From: Bacteroidota bacterium
Lineage (GTDB): Bacteria > Bacteroidota > Bacteroidia > Bacteroidales > Paludibacteraceae
Length of the DNA stretch: 42,123 nt
Direction: 5' to 3'
Assembly (NCBI GenBank): GCA_030706455.1
Contig: JAUZOL010000011.1
Coordinates: 1-42,123 of the forward strand
Both the position numbers and the translations under genes were made by a program. Positions 34,104 through 42,123 of the stretch are shown here, one piece after another; within the stretch, counting starts at the first letter, position 1, and each line of letters starts with the position of its first letter. The notes beneath the pieces were generated by a model, which saw only the letters and a list, made by a program, of their open reading frames with translations, was not told the origin of the DNA and searched no databases.

Positions 34104-34754
34104 ATGAAGAAAAATCTAATGTCTTTATTTTTGTTGCTGATTGTGGTTGCAACCGCATCGGCTCAAAACAGCGAAGACAAATACAATAAGACACTTACGG
34201 ATCGTGCCGAGAAAATTGTGAAAACTTTATCGATTTCCGACTCAAGCGTCTTTAAACGTTTGACAGGGATCTTAGTCTATCAATACAAGAGCCTCGGTAA
34301 AATCCACGATGGTCGTGATGCGGCCATTAAATCTGCCAAAGAAAAAGCCGGGAATGATAAAGCTGCTTTTCAATCTGCCGAAAAAGCTTTACAAGACGAA
34401 GCAAACTCTCAATTGTACAACCTGCATTGTGAATTTATAGGGAAACTTGCGGGTGATCTTAATGCCGAACAGATCGACAAGGTGAAAGACGGAATGGTCT
34501 TTAACCTGATTAAGGTTACTTACAGCGCGTATCTCGATATGATTCCTACGCTCAAACCTGAGGAAAAACAACAAATCTACTGCTGGCTGGTCGAAGCCCG
34601 CGAACGTGCCATGGATGCACAGTCGTCCAACAAAAAGCACGAGATTTTTGGAAAGTACAAAGGCCGTATCAACAACTATCTCTCAAAACAGGGATACAAC
34701 CTTGATAAGGAACGTCAGGCATGGGGCGAACGATTGAAAGCTGCTAAAAAGTAA
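34104..34754 (+). CDS. DUF3826 family secreted protein
   Basis: This 216-residue protein has a signal peptide (MKKNLMSLFLLLIVVATASA-Q). The mature part is helical and charged. ILVYQYKSLGKIHDGRD, the stretch LNAEQIDKVKDGMVFN and the segment LKPEEKQQIYCWLVEARERAMD match my memory of DUF3826, a family found almost only in pectin and rhamnogalacturonan PULs of Bacteroidota. The tail KHEIFGKYKGRINNYLSKQG is also typical. It probably acts in the periplasm; no activity is established. Its presence supports the pectin assignment of the locus. Confidence 0.8.
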   Translation: MKKNLMSLFLLLIVVATASAQNSEDKYNKTLTDRAEKIVKTLSISDSSVFKRLTGILVYQYKSLGKIHDGRDAAIKSAKEKAGNDKAAFQSAEKALQDEANSQLYNLHCEFIGKLAGDLNAEQIDKVKDGMVFNLIKVTYSAYLDMIPTLKPEEKQQIYCWLVEARERAMDAQSSNKKHEIFGKYKGRINNYLSKQGYNLDKERQAWGERLKAAKK

Positions 34755-34762
34755 GAATATCT

Positions 34763-34791
34763 CATCCGGTGAACCAAAAGTTTGCCGGATG
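34763..34791 (+). other. Stem-loop after the DUF3826 gene
   Basis: The arms CATCCGG (34763-34769) and CCGGATG (34785-34791) enclose a further AAC / GTT pairing. It begins 8 bp after the stop codon. The following bases have no T-run, so an RNA-stability role is more likely than termination. Confidence 0.5.
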
Positions 34792-34920
34792 AATATCTTT
34801 GTCAACGATCAGGTTTCGTCTACGATTTCCGCAACAATAGCAATCTAAATTCAACAGATGTAAATCTTGTTTCTGACAGGTCATTCCAAATGATTTTGGC
34901 AGAATAATAAATAGCAATCA

Positions 34921-37900
34921 ATGTATAACAAAGTAAAATATTCCGTTGCTGCACTTATATTGTTGCCGGTAATGCTTTTTGCCGGAAGCGCACCGAAGAA
35001 AACGACGAAGCCTCAGTTGCCTCTCGAACATACCAAAGAAGGGCTGGTTTATGCAGCCGACAGTCTGGGAAACCGTATTCCCGATTTTTCGTATAGCGGC
35101 TATATGGCCGGCGAACAGGCAATCCCCAATGTCTTCGCCAAAATAGTTGTACCGGCTAAAACCGGTGACGCGACAGCCCGCATTCAGGCTGCTATTGATT
35201 ACGTATCTTCACTAAAACCGGATAAGTCGGGCTTTAGAGGAGCCGTCCTTTTACAACCCGGCGTTTTCGAAATTGACGGACAGCTAATCATCCGCACTTC
35301 AGGAGTTGTGCTGAGAGGTAGCGGCATTGGTGAAAACGGGACGAAGCTGGTTGCAACCGGCAAAGACCGTCGCACACTCATTCGCGTGGTGGGTAAAGAT
35401 GATCGCGCGAAAGCTGAAGCGCTGAAAGTGGCCGATGCTTATGTTCCGGTCAATGCAATGAAACTGACGCTGAAAAATGTTGGTTCGTTGAAAGCAGGCG
35501 ATAAAATAATGGTTCGCCGTCCGAGTACCCAAAACTGGATAGAAGCTCTTGGCACCGTCACTTTTGGTGGAGGAGTTTCCGCTCTGGGATGGAAACCCGG
35601 CGACCGCGACATTTATTGGGACAGAACTGTTGTCGCCATAAATGGAAATGAAATTACACTGGATGCACCAATCACTACCGCTCTCGATGCCAATTACGGT
35701 GGTGGCGAAGTAATCCCTTACACGTGGAATGGCAGAATTAGTCAGGTAGGTGTTGAAAGTATGCAATGCGCAACCACTATTGACGCAGCCAATCCAAAAG
35801 ACGAAGCTCATGCCTGGATGGCAATTACCCTCGAAAATGTAATCGATGGCTGGGTACGTCAAATTACCTTCTCACATTTTGCCGGTTCGGCTGTGATGGC
35901 GCTCGAGTCTTCACGTCGCCTCACGGTGGAAGATTGTATCTCTACCGATCCTGTTTCTGAACTGGGCGGTCAACGTCGTTACACCTTCTTTAACGCCGGA
36001 CAGCAGTCGTTGTTCCAACGCTTATATGCCGAAGGTGGCAACCACGATTTCGGAATTGGCTTTTGCGCTGCCGGTCCCAATGCATTTGTGCAATGTCAAT
36101 CGGTTTTGCCTTACAGTTTCAGCGGTGCGATCGATAGCTGGGCTTCCGGCGTTTTGTTCGATATCGTGAATGTGGACGGCAATAATCTTCGCTTTTCGAA
36201 TCGTCAACAAGATAATCGCGGAACCGGATGGAGCGCTGCCAATAGTGTATTTTACCAATGTACGGCAGCGCTGATCGATTGTCCGAAACCGCCGACAGCT
36301 CAAAACTGGGCATTCGGATGCTGGTCGCAATTTGGCGGCGATGGTGGCTGGTATGATTCGAATAACAGTATCGAACCCCGCAGTTTATACTATGCTCAGT
36401 TGGCTGAACGCATTGGCAAACAAGCTAAAGATCGGGCCTTTGTGATAAACGTAGGCGATGAATCTTCTAATCCTCCGGTTGACGTGGCTCAACGGCTTAC
36501 GCAGGAGGCAAAAAAGAAGGCGTTCACTATTTTTGATTTGATAAAGACGGCGCCAGAGCATACACCTATTTCGGCAGAAGCAAAAGGAGTAAAAAGTATT
36601 GACGAGATTGGAATTCCTGTCGCTAAAACGACAAATTCAACTCCGACGTTGATCGTTAATGGGAAATTGGTGCATGGCGATTTGCTATTGGCCGGCATGC
36701 AACACAATACGCCTTGGTGGAACGGCAGCGTGTTACCTTCGTTTTTGGATGATGCTAAACCTGCATTAACTCGCTTCGTCCCTGGTCGTATGGGAACAGG
36801 ACTCACGGATGATGTGAATGAAGTTGCTGATTGGATGAAGAAAACTAATACGGTGGCATTTGAACAACATTACGGATTATGGACTGACCGCCGTCGCGAT
36901 GACCACGAACGCATTCGTCGGATAGATGGCGACGTGTGGCCTCCTTTCTACGAACAACCTTTTGCCCGTTCGGGACAAGGAACTGCTTGGGACGGTCTGA
37001 GCAAATACGACCTCACTAAATACAATACATGGTATTGGATGCGTTTGAAACAGTTTGCCGATTTGGCCGATCAGAACGGATTGGTGTTGCTGAACCATAA
37101 TTTCTTTCAACACAATATTATTGAGGCCGGAGCGCATTGGGTCGATTGCCCGTGGCGTACCGCCAATAATATAAACAATACAGGATTCCCGGAACCGATT
37201 AATTTTGCCGGTGACAAACGAATCTTCTTTTCCGAGATGTTTTATGACACAACCAATGTGGTGCGTAAAGAGTTGATGCGTAAATATATCCGTCAATGTT
37301 TGAATAATTTTTCAGATAATACAGGTGTAATTCAGCTGACCAGCGATGAATATACCGGACCGCTTCATTTCATGCAATTCTGGCTGGATGTTGTGGCTGA
37401 CTGGGAGAAAGAGACCGGCAAGCATCCATTAATTGGGCTAAGTGCAACCAAAGATGTACAGGATGCGATCCTGAAAGATCCGAAACGTGCCTCTGTGGTC
37501 GATGTAATCGATATCCGTTACTGGTGGTATCAGGCACAGGGAGCCCTTTATACTCCCAAAGGTGGCATCAATTTAGCTCCGCGTCAGCAGGAACGGTTGG
37601 CAAAACCGAAGAAAACTTCGTTCGAGCAGGTGTATCGTGCGGTGAATGAATATAAAATTCAATGTCCCGATAAAGCCGTTCTTTACTACTCAAATAGCTA
37701 TCCTGAATTTGGATGGGCCGTTTTGATGGCGGGAGGTTCGTTACCCAATTTGCCTGCCGGGTTGGAAAAAGGCTTTTTGAAAGATGCCGCTCAGATGAGT
37801 GTTATTAAATCGCAAAGTGAGACACAATACATTCTCGGTAACCCGGAGAAAGGATATATTGTCTATTCCAAAAACGGAGAAGCAACCATCGACCTGGCTG

Positions 37901-38043
37901 CCAGCGCGAAAACATACGTTGCCAAATGGATAGATCCGGCAACCGGAACCGGCACGCCAGCAGGAAAGGTAAAAGGAGGCAAAACCATTACGTTGAAAGC
38001 TCCGAAATCAGGAACAACCGTACTTTGGTTATCGGCAAAATAG
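34921..38043 (+). CDS. Secreted two-domain protein: pectin-lyase-like beta-helix plus DUF6298-like catalytic-type domain
   Basis: This 1040-residue protein has a signal peptide (hydrophobic 9-21, LFAGSA). Residues about 45-460 form a right-handed beta-helix of the pectin-lyase superfamily: PDFSYSGYMAGEQAIPNV, then ATARIQAAIDYV, VVLRGSGIGENGTKL, and later a series of turns with FNAGQQSLFQRLYAEGG and FVQCQSVLPYSFSGA. After a linker, residues about 600-960 look like a TIM-barrel-type region that I recall as DUF6298, with DDVNEVADWMKKTNTVAFEQ, LVLLNHNFFQHNIIEAGAHW, QLTSDEYTGPLHF and VVDVIDIRYWWY; E in SDEYTGP and D in VIDIRYW are candidate catalytic acids. A short C-terminal beta domain ends VLWLSAK. 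It probably acts on a pectic side chain or backbone; the linkage is unknown. A terminator follows. Confidence 0.75.
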   Translation: MYNKVKYSVAALILLPVMLFAGSAPKKTTKPQLPLEHTKEGLVYAADSLGNRIPDFSYSGYMAGEQAIPNVFAKIVVPAKTGDATARIQAAIDYVSSLKPDKSGFRGAVLLQPGVFEIDGQLIIRTSGVVLRGSGIGENGTKLVATGKDRRTLIRVVGKDDRAKAEALKVADAYVPVNAMKLTLKNVGSLKAGDKIMVRRPSTQNWIEALGTVTFGGGVSALGWKPGDRDIYWDRTVVAINGNEITLDAPITTALDANYGGGEVIPYTWNGRISQVGVESMQCATTIDAANPKDEAHAWMAITLENVIDGWVRQITFSHFAGSAVMALESSRRLTVEDCISTDPVSELGGQRRYTFFNAGQQSLFQRLYAEGGNHDFGIGFCAAGPNAFVQCQSVLPYSFSGAIDSWASGVLFDIVNVDGNNLRFSNRQQDNRGTGWSAANSVFYQCTAALIDCPKPPTAQNWAFGCWSQFGGDGGWYDSNNSIEPRSLYYAQLAERIGKQAKDRAFVINVGDESSNPPVDVAQRLTQEAKKKAFTIFDLIKTAPEHTPISAEAKGVKSIDEIGIPVAKTTNSTPTLIVNGKLVHGDLLLAGMQHNTPWWNGSVLPSFLDDAKPALTRFVPGRMGTGLTDDVNEVADWMKKTNTVAFEQHYGLWTDRRRDDHERIRRIDGDVWPPFYEQPFARSGQGTAWDGLSKYDLTKYNTWYWMRLKQFADLADQNGLVLLNHNFFQHNIIEAGAHWVDCPWRTANNINNTGFPEPINFAGDKRIFFSEMFYDTTNVVRKELMRKYIRQCLNNFSDNTGVIQLTSDEYTGPLHFMQFWLDVVADWEKETGKHPLIGLSATKDVQDAILKDPKRASVVDVIDIRYWWYQAQGALYTPKGGINLAPRQQERLAKPKKTSFEQVYRAVNEYKIQCPDKAVLYYSNSYPEFGWAVLMAGGSLPNLPAGLEKGFLKDAAQMSVIKSQSETQYILGNPEKGYIVYSKNGEATIDLAASAKTYVAKWIDPATGTGTPAGKVKGGKTITLKAPKSGTTVLWLSAK

Positions 38044-38071
38044 TTTTTTGAGAGTTAATTGCTGATAACAA

Positions 38072-38109
38072 AAAACCGACAGGAAGCCATTTGGTTGCTT
38101 GTCGGTTTT
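38072..38109 (+). terminator. Terminator closing the first PUL transcript
   Basis: The arms AAAACCGACA (38072-38081) and TGTCGGTTTT (38100-38109) pair perfectly, with weaker pairing inside (GCC with GGT). The T-run is short (four T) but the stem is strong. It follows the 1040-residue gene's stop by 29 bp and precedes the interspersed repeat, so GH43 and the last gene may form a separate unit. Confidence 0.75.
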
Positions 38110-38220
38110 CAAAGTGAATTGGATGCATAAAACATTCAAATTATGAAGTGCTTATTAATATGCCGTTTAATAAAATATAGGATATTTATTTTTGTGTAGA
38201 AACTAAGCTTAATACTCCAT

Positions 38221-38637
38221 TTTACTTTTTGTCTTGACACAAAAAGTAAACAAAAAGGTCAAGGCTATGTCCGCTTCGCTCAAAAAACCGGCGTTCATCG
38301 ACTAAAATCGTCCAAACTCGTTATCTCCTTTCGTCGATAACTTCAAACAAGGACGATTTTTGCGTCGCTTCACTTGTTTTTTGGCTCACCGGACAAGGCC
38401 GTTCAAATCTGCATGAGCAAGATACATGAAAATAGAACTGGATTATTTTTATAATCCTTGGACAAAACAGACCCGAAGGGTAAACAAAAAATACCAAACC
38501 GACGGAAAGCTGTTTGAGTGAGTAGGCCAATAACAGAAGTTTGATAATGAGAAAATGTTCTATGGCCGAGCGAACGAGTTCTTTCCGTCAATGTTTTTGC
38601 TTACTTTTTGCGCCAAAAAGTAAAGCCTGCCGCAGGC
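38221..38637. mobile_element. Non-coding interspersed repeat (MITE/REP-like) with terminal hairpins
   Basis: The left boundary is a perfect inverted repeat TTTACTTTTTGT / ACAAAAAGTAAA (38221-38232, 38239-38250). The right boundary is TTACTTTTTG / CAAAAAGTAA (38601-38610, 38614-38623) followed by the palindrome GCCTGC-c-GCAGGC (38625-38637). Inside, AAAATCGTCC / GGACGATTTT (38304-38313, 38351-38360) encloses GTTATC / GATAAC. I recall sequences of this kind (CTTTTTGTCTTGACACAAAAAG ends) scattered between genes in Bacteroidota genomes. No transposase is inside. The short frames it contains (for example 38321-38530 minus) are not genes. Confidence 0.65.
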
Positions 38638-38791
38638 ACATAACAAATTAATAGAGCTGAAAATCATTTTAAGGAAGGATGATAGAATGTCTTGTATTTG
38701 GTTGATATGATAAAATTATCCATTTGATGCAAGTATAATAACAAGCCTAACAAGAATAGGAAATACATAAACGCACTAAGTTTCAACTTAC
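38638..38791. other. Short gap before the GH43-like gene
   Basis: This is AT-rich spacer between the repeat element and the GH43-like gene. I see no clear TTTG-N19-TAnnTTTG promoter in it, which leaves open whether the GH43-like gene has its own promoter. Confidence 0.35.
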
Positions 38792-39709
38792 ATGAAGCAA
38801 TTGATTTTTTCATTTTTATTCGTTTTTACTCTTCTTCCATTGGCAAAGGCACAGGATGCTTATCTCTTTGCGACATTCCGTGAACCGCAGCAGGATGGTT
38901 TACTTTTGGCCGGAAGTACCGATGGTTACCACTGGCAATCGTTGGGCGGGCCGTTTAATACGCCGGGCGTGGGCACCGACAAAATTATGCGCGATCCTTC
39001 TGTTTGTCAGGGTCCCGATGGTATTTTTTACATGGTGTGGACCAGCAGCTGGACGAAGGATAAAGGTTTCGGTTATGCCAGCTCCAAAGATCTGATTCAC
39101 TGGACTCCGTCGAAATATATAGAGGTGATGAAGTACGAACCGACAACGGTAAATACCTGGGCACCGGAGGTTTTTTACGACGATGTACACAAGCAGTTTA
39201 TCATTATGTGGGCATCTACCATTCCTTTCCGTTTTGAGAAAGGGCAGGAGGCTGAAGATAACAATCACCGGATGTACTACTGTACCACCAAAGATTTCAA
39301 GACATTCTCCAAAACAAAACTTTTCCTCGATCCGAAATTCAGCGTAATCGACTGCGTGTTGCTGAAACGTGCTCCGAAAGATTATGTACTGATCCTCAAG
39401 GATAACACCCGGCCGGAGCGTGATGTGAAAGTAGCTTTTGCCAAATCACCTCTGGGTCCGTTTACAACTCCCTCAGCTGCAATTACTCCCCATTTTACAG
39501 AAGGACCGACAGTGACGAAAGTAGGTGACGACTACCTGATTTATTTCGAGTTTTATAAGGATAAAAAATATGGCGCGGTAAAAACCCGTGACTTCAAATC
39601 GTTTACCGATGCTACAAATGAAGTATCTTTGCCTCAGGGACATAAGCATGGGACGATCTTTAAAGTGTCGCGTAAATTTTACGATCAATTGCTTAAGAAT
39701 CTGAATTAA
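38792..39709 (+). CDS. Secreted GH43-like five-bladed beta-propeller glycosidase
   Basis: This 305-residue protein has a signal peptide (MKQLIFSFLFVFTLLPLAKA-Q). Propeller features are GSTDGYHWQSLGG (blade motif), RDPSVCQGPDGIFYMVWTSS (67-86, D68 a likely active-site aspartate), NTWAPEVFYD (WAPE is characteristic of GH43), VIDCVLLK (likely pKa-modulating Asp) and FTEGPTV (E as probable general acid). GH43 enzymes release arabinose, xylose or galactose units from plant polymers by inversion; in this locus trimming of pectin side chains is the natural guess. It starts after the interspersed repeat and is followed by the partial gene at 39803. Confidence 0.82.
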   Translation: MKQLIFSFLFVFTLLPLAKAQDAYLFATFREPQQDGLLLAGSTDGYHWQSLGGPFNTPGVGTDKIMRDPSVCQGPDGIFYMVWTSSWTKDKGFGYASSKDLIHWTPSKYIEVMKYEPTTVNTWAPEVFYDDVHKQFIIMWASTIPFRFEKGQEAEDNNHRMYYCTTKDFKTFSKTKLFLDPKFSVIDCVLLKRAPKDYVLILKDNTRPERDVKVAFAKSPLGPFTTPSAAITPHFTEGPTVTKVGDDYLIYFEFYKDKKYGAVKTRDFKSFTDATNEVSLPQGHKHGTIFKVSRKFYDQLLKNLN

Positions 39710-39744
39710 AAGCCCCTCCCAACCTGCCCTCAAGGGGAGGCTTT
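39709..39744 (+). terminator. Weak hairpin after the GH43-like gene
   Basis: AAAGCC-cc-TCCC (39709-39720) can pair with GGGA-GGCTTT (39735-39744) with a two-base bulge. It starts at the stop codon. There is almost no T-run, so termination is doubtful and read-through into the next gene is likely. Confidence 0.35.
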
Positions 39745-39802
39745 AATCGGCATGAGAGAAAGGGGATTCGTAATACTATTTTTAATTTTCATATATCTAT
39801 AA

Positions 39803-42123
39803 ATGAAACAGTTGCTTTTTATTTTATATATCATTCTTGCAATAAATGCCACAGCTCAGGAGGGTGTTTATTACACCGGCAAAACCTTGTCGAATTCCGA
39901 TTATCACCACGGACAACTTGCTCCGGCCATCGGGGTGCACAATATTCAGGTATTGCGGGTGAACCGTGAGCATCCGGGCAACAATGAAGCCCTGGGGTGG
40001 ACATACAATCACCAGCCGATGCTCTGCTACTGGAATAACCGGTTTTACATGGAATATTTGTCTAATCCCGTGGGCGAACACGTAGCTCCGGGTCGCACCT
40101 TGCTGATGACTTCGCAGGACGGTTACAACTGGTCATCGCCTACAGTTGTGTTTCCCGAATACAAAGTGCCAGACGGTACAACCAAACCTAATTTTCCGGG
40201 CGTTGCCAAAGACTTGATGGCCGTGATGCACCAGCGCATGGGTTTTTATGTATCTGCTAAAAACCGTCTGCTTGTTTTGGGCTTCTACGGCATTGCGTTT
40301 GATGCGAAAGATGATCCCAACGATGGTAATGGCATTGGCCGCGTGGTGCGTGAAGTACTGCCCAACGGCAAGTTCGGCCCAATCTATTTTATCCGTTATA
40401 ACCATGCTTTCAACGAAAGCAATACTTCATATCCGTTTTATACCAAAAGCAAGGACAAAGGTTTTGTGGCTGCCTGCAACGAACTCTTGGCCAATCCGCT
40501 GATGATGCTTCAATGGAATGAGGAGGCCGACCGCAACGATCCGTTGGTTCCCATTCATAAAGATTACAAAGCGTTTAATTTCTATCATTTGCCCGATGGC
40601 CGAGTGGTCGGCTTGTGGAAATTTGCATTGACAACCATCAGTCCCGATGGTGGGAAAACCTGGCCGGTGATGCCGCAGCGAGGCAAAGGTTTTGTGAACA
40701 GCAATGCCAAAATCTGGGGGCAACGTACCTCCGACGGGCGTTATGCCACGGTTTACAATCCTTCCGAATACCGCTGGCCGCTGGCCATTTCCACCAGCGA
40801 CGATGGCTTGGAATACAAAGACCTGTTGTTAGTTCATGGAGATATTACCCCGATGCGTTACGGCGGTGCCTACAAAAATCTGGGACCGCAATATGTGCGC
40901 GGAATCCTTGAGGGCAACGGCACGCCACCCGACAAAAACCTTTGGGTTACCTATAGCATGAACAAGGAAGATCTGTGGATTTCACGCATTTCTGTTCCTG
41001 TGACCGGCAAAGCGACAGCACAGGCCGACGACGTTTTCGATCGTTTTAACTCCATTCAGGAGATGACAAAATGGAACATCTACAGTCCGCTGCAAGCCCC
41101 CGTAAGTCTCGAGAAACAGGCAGATGGCAAATGCTGGCTGACACTCAAAGACAGCGATCCGTTCGATTATGCCAAGGTGGAACGCGTCGTTCCCGAATCA
41201 AAAAAACTGACGGCTGAATTTACAGTTGTTCCCGGTCAGAACGGGAATGGACAGCTCGATATCGAATTTCAAAATCCGAAAGGAGAGGCTTGTATTCGTT
41301 TGACCTTCGACAAAGACAGCGTTTTCAAATCAAAGAGTGGAGCCCGTTATTCCGGTATTTTGAAATATAAAGCCGGCGAGCCTTATCATGTCAAAGTGAT
41401 GTTGGATGTAACCACTCGTAGCTATAAAATGGTGGTGAATGGCAAAGAGGTTGCTACCCGCATCTTCTTCAATCCTGTTGAAGCGGTTTCGCGTGTTGTG
41501 TTCCGCACCGGCGAATTGCCCATCGAGCCGACACCCAATACACCAGCCGATCGCTTTACTGACCTGGCTAATCCGGGCGCTTCCGACAAAGAAGCGGTTT
41601 ATTATCTGGAAAATTTCAAAACCTCCAGCCAGGAAGACGATAATTCGGCTGCCGTGTTGAAAGCCGATGATTTTAAGCACTACGTGGATAATTTCAACAC
41701 GATGGAGAACGAAAATATTGCGCAGGCAATTCCAAATTCCGAGTCGTGGAGCTGGATGAAGAAGAATGTTCCCTTGTTTGAATGTCCGCAACAAAACATC
41801 GAGGAGATGTTTTACTACCGCTGGTGGACATTGCGCAAACATATTGAAAAAACACCTACGGGTTATGCATTTACCGAGTTTTTAGTACCCAGAACGTATG
41901 CCGACAAATACAATTTGATTAGCAGCTCGTTGGGGCATCATATCTACGAAGCCCGCTGGTTGCGCGACAGCAAATATCTGAATGACGACATTCACGTATG
42001 GTATCGCGGCAACGAAGGAAAACCGATGCGCAAGTTGCGTAGTTTCAGCAGTTGGACCGGGAATGCGTTGTACAATAAATTCATGGTTGACGGCGACAAA
42101 AACTTTTTGTTGGATATGTATCC
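39803..42123 (+). CDS. Large secreted sialidase-propeller / six-hairpin glycosidase-like protein (partial, C-terminus beyond right edge)
   Basis: The frame is open from ATG 39803 to the edge (773 codons). A signal peptide ends NATA-Q19. Residues about 20-395 form a sialidase-like six-bladed propeller (YMEYLSNPVG, LMTSQDGYNWSSPTV, TTISPDGGKTWPVMPQRGKG, ISTSDDGLEYKDL: Asp-box-like SxDGxxW motifs). About 400-600 is a LamG-like beta-sandwich (FTVVPGQNGNGQLDIEFQ, YHVKVMLDV). From about 660 an (alpha/alpha)6 glycosidase begins: IEEMFYYRWWTLRKHI, then TPTGYAFTEFLVPRT and SSSLGHHIYEARWLRD, as in MGH1-like/trehalase-type enzymes. This combination is known from pectin and rhamnogalacturonan loci. The substrate and the catalytic residues (probably beyond the edge) cannot be given. 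Confidence 0.8.
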   Translation, partial: MKQLLFILYIILAINATAQEGVYYTGKTLSNSDYHHGQLAPAIGVHNIQVLRVNREHPGNNEALGWTYNHQPMLCYWNNRFYMEYLSNPVGEHVAPGRTLLMTSQDGYNWSSPTVVFPEYKVPDGTTKPNFPGVAKDLMAVMHQRMGFYVSAKNRLLVLGFYGIAFDAKDDPNDGNGIGRVVREVLPNGKFGPIYFIRYNHAFNESNTSYPFYTKSKDKGFVAACNELLANPLMMLQWNEEADRNDPLVPIHKDYKAFNFYHLPDGRVVGLWKFALTTISPDGGKTWPVMPQRGKGFVNSNAKIWGQRTSDGRYATVYNPSEYRWPLAISTSDDGLEYKDLLLVHGDITPMRYGGAYKNLGPQYVRGILEGNGTPPDKNLWVTYSMNKEDLWISRISVPVTGKATAQADDVFDRFNSIQEMTKWNIYSPLQAPVSLEKQADGKCWLTLKDSDPFDYAKVERVVPESKKLTAEFTVVPGQNGNGQLDIEFQNPKGEACIRLTFDKDSVFKSKSGARYSGILKYKAGEPYHVKVMLDVTTRSYKMVVNGKEVATRIFFNPVEAVSRVVFRTGELPIEPTPNTPADRFTDLANPGASDKEAVYYLENFKTSSQEDDNSAAVLKADDFKHYVDNFNTMENENIAQAIPNSESWSWMKKNVPLFECPQQNIEEMFYYRWWTLRKHIEKTPTGYAFTEFLVPRTYADKYNLISSSLGHHIYEARWLRDSKYLNDDIHVWYRGNEGKPMRKLRSFSSWTGNALYNKFMVDGDKNFLLDMY

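Noticed and set aside
38321-38530. Minus-strand frame of 69 codons with a Cys/Ser-rich product
   Set aside because: It lies wholly inside the interspersed repeat; similar spurious proteins are, as I recall, often predicted from such repeats.

Overview
The window reads as chromosomal DNA of a Bacteroidales bacterium (phylum Bacteroidota). The evidence is a SusC/SusD pair, a type IX secretion (T9SS) C-terminal sorting domain, several boxes matching the Bacteroidota -7 consensus TAnnTTTG (one with a perfect TTTG at -33), scarce Shine-Dalgarno sequences and a pectin-type polysaccharide utilisation locus (PUL). The genus cannot be fixed from the sequence; Paludibacteraceae or Dysgonomonadaceae are guesses.

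Region 1 (1-13528, minus strand) is a tight operon: a 166-residue protein with a T9SS sorting domain, then three very large secreted low-complexity proteins (1961 aa, 1795 aa and a third running off the left edge). Their repeats look like phage tail fibres or Bacteroidota 'beta strand repeat' proteins. They have Sec signal peptides, shared modules and, in the two complete proteins, unrelated C-termini. A 1.2 kb AT-rich stretch without a convincing gene lies upstream. This is the least understood part of the window.

Region 2 (14692-18185, mostly plus strand) is housekeeping: a membrane-anchored TPR protein, lumazine synthase (ribH), a 59-residue membrane protein on the minus strand, a stand-alone transposase-type zinc-ribbon protein, and a queuosine locus. 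In the queuosine locus a textbook promoter drives tRNA-Tyr(GUA). It is followed by a preQ1-I riboswitch, a queuosine-precursor transporter and queF. The tRNA is itself a substrate of the modification made by the pathway.

Region 3 (18209-23963, minus strand) is a co-directional run: gcvH, a DUF5686-type outer-membrane barrel protein, a Rieske-like lipoprotein, a membrane-anchored zinc metallopeptidase, a small cytoplasmic protein and an exported Ntn-type (C45-like) amidohydrolase.

Region 4 (24450-42123, plus strand) is a pectin-type PUL. A GntR/LacI hybrid regulator sits behind a long palindrome that is probably its own operator. It is followed by a DapA-family lyase/aldolase, SusC, SusD, a family 1 pectate lyase, DUF3826, a 1040-residue beta-helix plus DUF6298-like protein, a terminator, a non-coding interspersed repeat, a GH43-like protein and a large sialidase-propeller/six-hairpin glycosidase cut by the right edge. 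The likely logic is surface binding and cleavage of a pectic polymer, SusCD import, trimming by exported glycosidases, and cytoplasmic breakdown of a keto-deoxy sugar acid by the DapA-family enzyme. Several gaps between PUL genes carry a long, near-perfect stem-loop.
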